Shown here piece after piece: positions 61,933 through 64,000 of a stretch of 64,000 nucleotides of DNA (its first letter is position 1; each line of letters opens with the position of its first letter). The notes under the pieces were generated by a model. It did no database searches. It saw only the letters and a list, made by a program, of their open reading frames with translations, and was not told the DNA's origin. The position numbers and the translations under genes are program-made. Origin of the DNA: Actinomadura sp. 6K520 (GTDB lineage Bacteria; Actinomycetota; Actinomycetes; Streptosporangiales; Streptosporangiaceae); NCBI RefSeq assembly GCF_004349245.1, contig NZ_SMLC01000017.1, forward strand, positions 1 through 64,000, in the 5' to 3' direction.

Positions 61933-62909
61933 GCGGGCACCTCCTTCTCGCTCTTGGGGGCATCGGTGAGGTGCAGGAACACCTCGTCCAGGGTGGGGCG
62001 GCGCAGGCCGATGTCGGCGACCGTGACGCCCGCCTCGTCCAGGGCCCGGACGGCCTCGGTCAGCGCGGCGGCCCGCCCGGTCACCGGCGCGCCGACGCGC
62101 AGGGCCTCGGCGTCCACGTCGACCTCGCCGGACGCGACCCGGCCGACGATCCCGGCGGCGGCGGACAGCGCGCCGGGGTCGTCGAGGACGACCTCGATGC
62201 GGTCGCCGCCGAGCCGCGCCTTCAGCTGGTCGGGGGCGCCCTCGGCGATGACGCGGCCGTGGTCGATCACCGAGATGCCGGTGGCGAGCCGGTCGGCCTC
62301 CTCCAGGTACTGGGTGGTGAGCAGGACGGTGGTCCCGCCGTCGACGAGGGTGCGGATCGCGTCCCACACCTCGTTCCGGCCGCGCGGGTCGAGGCCGGTG
62401 GTCGGCTCGTCCAGGAACAGCACCGGCGGCGCGAGGATCATGGACGCGGCCAGGTCGAGGCGGCGGCGCATGCCGCCGGAGTACTCGCCCGCGGGCCGGT
62501 CGGCGGCGTCGGTGAGCCGGAAGCGCTCCAGCAGCTCGTCGGCCCGGCGGCGCGCCCGCGCGGTCCCCAGGTGGTAGAGGCGGCCGAACATGACGAGGTT
62601 CTGGCGCCCGCCGAGGACCTCGTCGACCGCCGCGTGCTGGCCGACGAGCCCGATGCTGGTGCGCACCCGCGCCGCCGCGCGCACCACGTCGTGCCCGGCG
62701 ACGCGGGCGGTCCCGCCGTCCGGCCTGGTCAGGGTGGTCAGGACCCGGACGGCGGTGGTCTTGCCGGCGCCGTTCGGGCCGAGCAGCCCGTGCACGGTGC
62801 CCGCGGGCACGCGCAGCTCCAGCCCGTCGAGGGCCTGCGTTCCGTCGCGGGGGCCGCCGTAGCGCTTGCGCAGCCCTTCGGCCTCGACGGCGAACCGTGG
62901 TTCGGCCAC
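61929..62909 (-). CDS. ABC exporter ATPase (DrrA-like)
   Basis: 326 residues. Walker A GPNGAGKTT, Q-loop GLVGQHAAVDEVL, signature YSGGMRRRLDLA, Walker B VLFLDEPTTGLD and H-loop region VLLTTQYLEEA. The C-terminal domain ends GLRRPTLDEVFLHLTD, the DrrA hallmark. GTG at 62909 has GGGAGG 4 nt upstream; the longer upstream frame crosses the operator region and is unlikely. It is divergent from the TetR gene, with shared control implied by repeats in the 94-bp gap. Confidence 0.92.
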   Translation of the reverse strand: MAEPRFAVEAEGLRKRYGGPRDGTQALDGLELRVPAGTVHGLLGPNGAGKTTAVRVLTTLTRPDGGTARVAGHDVVRAAARVRTSIGLVGQHAAVDEVLGGRQNLVMFGRLYHLGTARARRRADELLERFRLTDAADRPAGEYSGGMRRRLDLAASMILAPPVLFLDEPTTGLDPRGRNEVWDAIRTLVDGGTTVLLTTQYLEEADRLATGISVIDHGRVIAEGAPDQLKARLGGDRIEVVLDDPGALSAAAGIVGRVASGEVDVDAEALRVGAPVTGRAAALTEAVRALDEAGVTVADIGLRRPTLDEVFLHLTDAPKSEKEVPA

Positions 62910-62926
62910 GGGTCCTCCCAAACTAT

Positions 62927-62982
62927 GTACGGCATACGGAGTTTCCATCTCGGCCAATATAACGTACGCAGTACAGAGTTTC
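62927..62982. promoter_or_regulatory. Duplicated TetR-type operator in the exporter/TetR intergenic region
   Basis: GTACGGCATACGGAGTTTC (62927-62945) and GTACGCAGTACAGAGTTTC (62964-62982) match at 15 of 19 positions, 37 bp apart; each contains a small GTA...TAC palindrome. TATAAC at 62958-62963 is a likely -10 of the TetR gene. One copy covers each divergent promoter. Confidence 0.65.
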
Positions 62983-63003
62983 ATCCCTGAGAGGATCGGA
63001 ACC

Positions 63004-63756
63004 GTGACGACCGAGTACAGCGGGGCCGGCGATCCGCGGCGCAGCCTGGAGCTCCTCTGGGGGGTCAGGGAGCGCCCGCGCCGCGGCCCGAAGCCCCGGC
63101 TGACCGCCGAGGAGATCGTCCGGACGGCGATCGAGGTGGCCGACGCCGCGGGCCTGGACGCCCTGTCGATGCGGCGCATCGCCGACGCGCTGGGCGTGTC
63201 CCCGATGTCGATCTACACCTACGTCCCGGGCAAGGCCGAGCTGATCGACGTGATGGTGGACCGCGCGTTCGGCGAGCTCACACCGCCGGAGCACGACTCC
63301 TGGCGGGCCCGGCTGGAGCACATCGCCCGCGACAACTGGGACCTGTTCCACCGCCATCCCTGGCTGCTGCAGATCACCATGACCCGCCCGCCGATGGGCC
63401 CGAACACGATCGGGAAGTACGAGTACGAGCTGCGCGCCGTGGACGGCCTCGGCCTCACCGACCTGGAGATGGACTCGGTCGTCGCGCTGGTCACCGGGTT
63501 CGCCGAGAGCGCCGCCCGCACCTCGGTCAACGCCGCCGAGGCCGAGCGCCGCACCGGCATCAGCGACGAGCAGTGGTGGGAGGCCAGCGCACCCGTCCTC
63601 GACCGGTTCGTGAACGAGGCGGACTATCCCGTCGGCACGCGCGTCGGCACCGCCGCCGGGCAGGAGTACCAGGCCGCCGTCGCGCCGGCCCGCGCCTTCG
63701 AGTTCGGCCTGGCCCGCGTCCTGGACGGCATCGAGGTGCTGATCAGGTCCCGCTAG
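63004..63756 (+). CDS. TetR-family regulator, probable repressor of the DrrAB-like exporter
   Basis: 250 residues. The helix-turn-helix at about 40-80 (TAEEIVRTAIEVADAAG, MRRIADALGVSPMSIYTYV) is followed by a TetR_C-type ligand domain (DNWDLFHRHPWLLQITMTRPPMGPN, VALVTGFAESAARTSVNAAEAE). GTG 63004 has GAGAGG 9 nt upstream. It is divergent from the exporter and flanked by the duplicated operator, so it likely represses both and is released by the exported compound. Its last 14 bases overlap the end of the convergent hrpB gene. Confidence 0.9.
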   Translation: MTTEYSGAGDPRRSLELLWGVRERPRRGPKPRLTAEEIVRTAIEVADAAGLDALSMRRIADALGVSPMSIYTYVPGKAELIDVMVDRAFGELTPPEHDSWRARLEHIARDNWDLFHRHPWLLQITMTRPPMGPNTIGKYEYELRAVDGLGLTDLEMDSVVALVTGFAESAARTSVNAAEAERRTGISDEQWWEASAPVLDRFVNEADYPVGTRVGTAAGQEYQAAVAPARAFEFGLARVLDGIEVLIRSR

Positions 63757-64000
63757 CCCGCTTGGTCCGCTTCGTCGGGAGGGCCCGCGCCGGGTCCTCG
63801 GGCCAGGGGTGCCTGGGGTAGCGGCCGCGCAGCTCGGCCCGCACCGCCCGGTAGCCCTCGCGCCAGAACGACGCGAGGTCCGCGGTGACCGCCGCGGGAC
63901 GGCCCGCCGGCGACAGCAGGTGCACGACCAGCGGTACCCGCCCGCCGGCCAGTCGCGGCGCCGCGTCCCACCCGAACAGCTCCTGCAGCTTCACCGCGAG
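63743..64000 (-). CDS. hrpB: ATP-dependent helicase HrpB, C-terminal end (partial)
   Basis: Only the last 85 residues lie in the window; the frame stays open to base 64000. KLQELFGWDAAPRLAGGRVPLVVHLLSPAGRP, then DLASFWREGYRAVRAELRGRYPRHPWPEDP is the diagnostic HrpB C-terminal domain. HrpB is a DEAH-box-like helicase of unclear physiological role. Its 3' end overlaps that of the TetR gene by 14 bases on the opposite strand. Confidence 0.9.
   Translation of the reverse strand, partial: LAVKLQELFGWDAAPRLAGGRVPLVVHLLSPAGRPAAVTADLASFWREGYRAVRAELRGRYPRHPWPEDPARALPTKRTKRASGT

Overview
The window is about 70% GC with GTG/TTG starts, many 4-bp stop/start overlaps, a TCGAAC-N4-GTTCGA type LexA box and a LacI/LuxR/TetR/ECF-rich gene set. 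This fits a filamentous actinobacterium; gene content suggests a Thermomonosporaceae-type (Actinomadura-like) chromosome, but that placement is inference. No rRNA, tRNA, CRISPR array, prophage or complete insertion sequence was seen.

Layout. 1-5.96 kb: end of trehalose synthase and maltokinase (trehalose/maltose-1-phosphate/GlgE route), a secreted NlpC/P60 peptidase, an orphan HTH-HsdM-TRD adenine methylase and a PP2C phosphatase. 6.1-8.7 kb: a zinc ABC importer behind a Zur-box-like palindrome. 8.8-17.1 kb: a divergent MreB-like actin, a DUF5954-like protein, an MBL hydrolase, a CoA-disulfide-reductase-like flavoprotein, the two halves of a FluG-like pair (amidohydrolase and glutamine-synthetase-like ligase, divergent) and a LacI regulator. 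17.3-26.3 kb: DNA repair. mtnA-recD2 run leftward; a LexA-boxed imuA'-imuB-dnaE2 mutasome operon runs rightward. 26.4-30.9 kb: receptor-like Ser/Thr kinase with a TolB-like propeller, Ppx/GppA phosphatase, ribokinase and a 72-aa protein.

30.95-49.7 kb is a complete L-rhamnose regulon. The leftward operon has an ABC importer (rhaT-P-Q-S), mutarotase, isomerase (RhaI), a secreted GH78 alpha-L-rhamnosidase, a bifunctional rhamnulose-1-P aldolase/lactaldehyde dehydrogenase and an L-fucose/L-arabinose-isomerase-family protein. The divergent rightward operon is a LacI regulator, lutABC (lactate oxidation) and rhaB, all joined by 4-bp overlaps. Together these free rhamnose outside the cell, import and phosphorylate it, cleave it to DHAP and L-lactaldehyde, and carry the latter through L-lactate to pyruvate. 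Both promoters carry an ACGTTTTAAYC half-site.

50-64 kb: a large LuxR (LAL) regulator upstream of an alpha/beta hydrolase-GMC oxidoreductase pair preceded by two operator-like repeats; SRPBCC, FDOR/PPOX and cyclase-like proteins; an ECF sigma/ZAS anti-sigma pair; an unknown protein; a DrrAB-type ABC exporter divergent from its TetR regulator; and the end of an HrpB helicase.

Most notable: a small hairpin element (8-bp GC stem, NCGA tetraloop, then a C-run) occurs at three loci. One copy appears to sit in frame inside rhaI as a 48-bp insertion flanked by 7-bp direct repeats.
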